Source: Sedimentisphaerales bacterium (GTDB taxonomy: Bacteria > Planctomycetota > Phycisphaerae > Sedimentisphaerales > SG8-4). From it: a DNA stretch of 5,281 nucleotides. The notes below the pieces were generated by a model. The model ran no database searches. It saw only the letters and a list, made by a program, of their open reading frames with translations, and was not told the origin of the DNA. Of the stretch, positions 3,978 to 5,281 are shown one piece after another. The stretch is from assembly GCA_016932895.1 (NCBI GenBank), contig JAFGCA010000333.1, positions 1 through 5,281 on the forward strand. Reading direction: 5' to 3'. Position 1 is the stretch's first letter. Each line of letters starts with the position of its first letter. Position numbers and translations under genes: made by a program.

Positions 3978-5281
3978 ATGAAGAAAGCCATCAAGATCGT
4001 CTTGTGCTGCGCCGGATTGATCGGCGCGTGTGTATTTTGCGGCAGCGCCTCGGCGCAGACGCCGTCGACCGCTCCAGCTTCGGTCCTGCCCACCCCAGGC
4101 CAGGTACCGCCGTTGCCACCGCGGCTGCCTGAAGGCATCCCGGCCTTCCCCGGCGCCTGGGGAGGCGGCATGTTCACCACCGGCGGTCGCGGCGGCAAGG
4201 TGATCGAGGTGACCAACCTCAACGACAACGGGCCGGGCAGCTTCCGGGCCGCCATCCAGGAAAAAGGACCGCGCATCGTCGTCTTCCGCGTCGCAGGCAT
4301 CATCCAACTGCAATCGAACATCGACATCGACAACCCCGACGTCACCATCGCGGGCCAGTCCGCTCCCGGCGACGGTATCTGCCTGGCCAACTACTCGCTC
4401 AACCTCAACACGCACAATATCCTCCTGCGCCACGTGCGCGTCCGTCGCGGCCGGCCCGAGGGTGGCCAGGGCTCCGACAACATCGGCGGCAATCCGGAAG
4501 GCCAGATCATCGTCGACCACTGCTCCACCAGTTGGGGCATGGACGAGAACCTCTCGCTCTACCGCTACATGAAGCCGACGCCCGGCGGCAGCGACGTCAA
4601 GCTGCCGACCGAAAACGTCACGGTGCAGTACTGCATTTCGAGTGAGGCCCTCAACGCCGGCAATCACGCCTTCGGCGGCACCTGGGGCGGCCGGGACTCG
4701 ACCTTCCATCACAACCTGTTCGCCTGCAACACCGGACGCAACCCCTCCATCGGCATGTCGGGCGAATTCGATTATCGCAACAACGTGATCTTCAACTGGC
4801 GGCACCGCACCATGGACGGCGGTGACGAAACCTCGATCATCAACGTCATCAACTGCTACTACAAACCCGGCCCGGCGGCGAATCGCGACATGATCAGCAC
4901 GATCGCCCGCATCGAGCAACGCAATATGTACTCGCCCGGCAGGCGGTGGGAGCCCGGCAACTGGTATCCAAAGACCCAGGAACGTCCCGGCAAGTGGTAC
5001 GTCGCGGGCAACATCGTTGAAGGCTTCCCCGAGGTCACAGCCGACAACTGGAAGGGCATGCGTGGGCCCGAGGAAATCGCCCGCGTCAATACGCCGTTCG
5101 AGGGCTGGCCGGTCAATCAGGAAACCGCGATGGAGGCTTTCGAGACCGTGCTGGCCAAGGCCGGCGCGACGCTGCCCCGCCGTGACGCCGTCGACAAGCG
5201 CGTGACGAACATGGTCCGCACCGGCGAGGTCATCACCGAAGCCGGCATCGTCAGCGATCCGAAAGAGGTCGGCGGCTACCC
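3978..5281 (+). CDS. Secreted pectate lyase, polysaccharide lyase family 1-like (3' truncated)
   Basis: There are 434 codons to the right edge with no stop, so the C-terminus is missing. The protein should cleave polygalacturonate by beta-elimination outside the cytoplasm. The N-terminus, MKKAIKIVLCCAGLIGAC, is an export signal. Either signal peptidase I cuts at SASA-QT (26/27), or IGAC (15-18) acts as a lipobox at C18. A proline-rich linker (about 28-52) follows. The lyase domain opens with AFPGAWGGG (56-64) and TTGGRGGKVIEVTNLNDNGPGSFR (67-90 region), then the right-handed beta-helix continues with TIAGQSAPGDGI (123-134). VDHCSTSWGMDEN (179-191) resembles the PL1 calcium-site strand, and RNP (254-256) fits the conserved R-x-P catalytic arginine. 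The last visible segment, GIVSDPKEVGGY, matches the usual end of the catalytic domain, so only a tail or an appended domain is lost. These assignments rest on family resemblance. Confidence 0.92.
   Translation, partial: MKKAIKIVLCCAGLIGACVFCGSASAQTPSTAPASVLPTPGQVPPLPPRLPEGIPAFPGAWGGGMFTTGGRGGKVIEVTNLNDNGPGSFRAAIQEKGPRIVVFRVAGIIQLQSNIDIDNPDVTIAGQSAPGDGICLANYSLNLNTHNILLRHVRVRRGRPEGGQGSDNIGGNPEGQIIVDHCSTSWGMDENLSLYRYMKPTPGGSDVKLPTENVTVQYCISSEALNAGNHAFGGTWGGRDSTFHHNLFACNTGRNPSIGMSGEFDYRNNVIFNWRHRTMDGGDETSIINVINCYYKPGPAANRDMISTIARIEQRNMYSPGRRWEPGNWYPKTQERPGKWYVAGNIVEGFPEVTADNWKGMRGPEEIARVNTPFEGWPVNQETAMEAFETVLAKAGATLPRRDAVDKRVTNMVRTGEVITEAGIVSDPKEVGGY

Noticed and set aside
3477..4919. Long minus-strand open frame (480 codons)
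   Set aside because: It is antisense to the pectate lyase, whose plus-strand frame has a signal peptide and family motifs. The antisense translation is rich in V, A, D and R without domains, typical of high-GC shadow frames.

Overview
The window looks like a high-GC member of the Planctomycetota, probably near the Phycisphaerae or Sedimentisphaerales. The evidence is a single type II-style pseudopilin of the kind these genomes carry in large numbers, a secreted PL1-type pectate lyase, lineage-restricted membrane proteins of unknown function, and long intergenic regions rich in palindromic repeats. This placement is inference from protein style only; no rRNA or marker gene is present.

Layout. 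Positions 3-77 hold what is probably the 3' end of a plus-strand gene that enters from the left. Three minus-strand genes follow: a 375-aa membrane protein with a zinc-ribbon-like cysteine set (112-1239), a 165-aa four-helix membrane protein (1831-2328), and a 261-aa pseudopilin (2653-3438) with a strong intrinsic terminator at 2576-2607. On the plus strand, diverging from the pseudopilin across a 539-bp gap, a signal-peptide-bearing pectate lyase starts at 3978 and runs off the right edge.

The most interesting structure is between the genes. Both small membrane-protein genes are preceded by copies of the same roughly 90-bp sequence (1267-1357 and 2371-2463). Each copy carries the same promoter-like arrangement (TTGYAT, 17 bp, TACAAT) and a conserved stretch of 5' leader. 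Upstream of each copy is a palindrome sharing the arm GTAGGGGCG but with a different centre. The pseudopilin promoter has nearly the same hexamers with a 16-bp spacer but lacks the leader repeat; two inverted repeats overlap it. The gap at 1240-1830 also contains another perfect palindrome and an exact two-copy 25-bp tandem repeat, so it looks like a landing site for small repeats.

Functionally, the lyase and the pseudopilin fit a polysaccharide-degrading, surface-oriented lifestyle, but the sequence does not prove that they work together. The two membrane proteins may be co-regulated through their shared promoter-leader module. No CRISPR array, tRNA, rRNA or intact transposase was seen.
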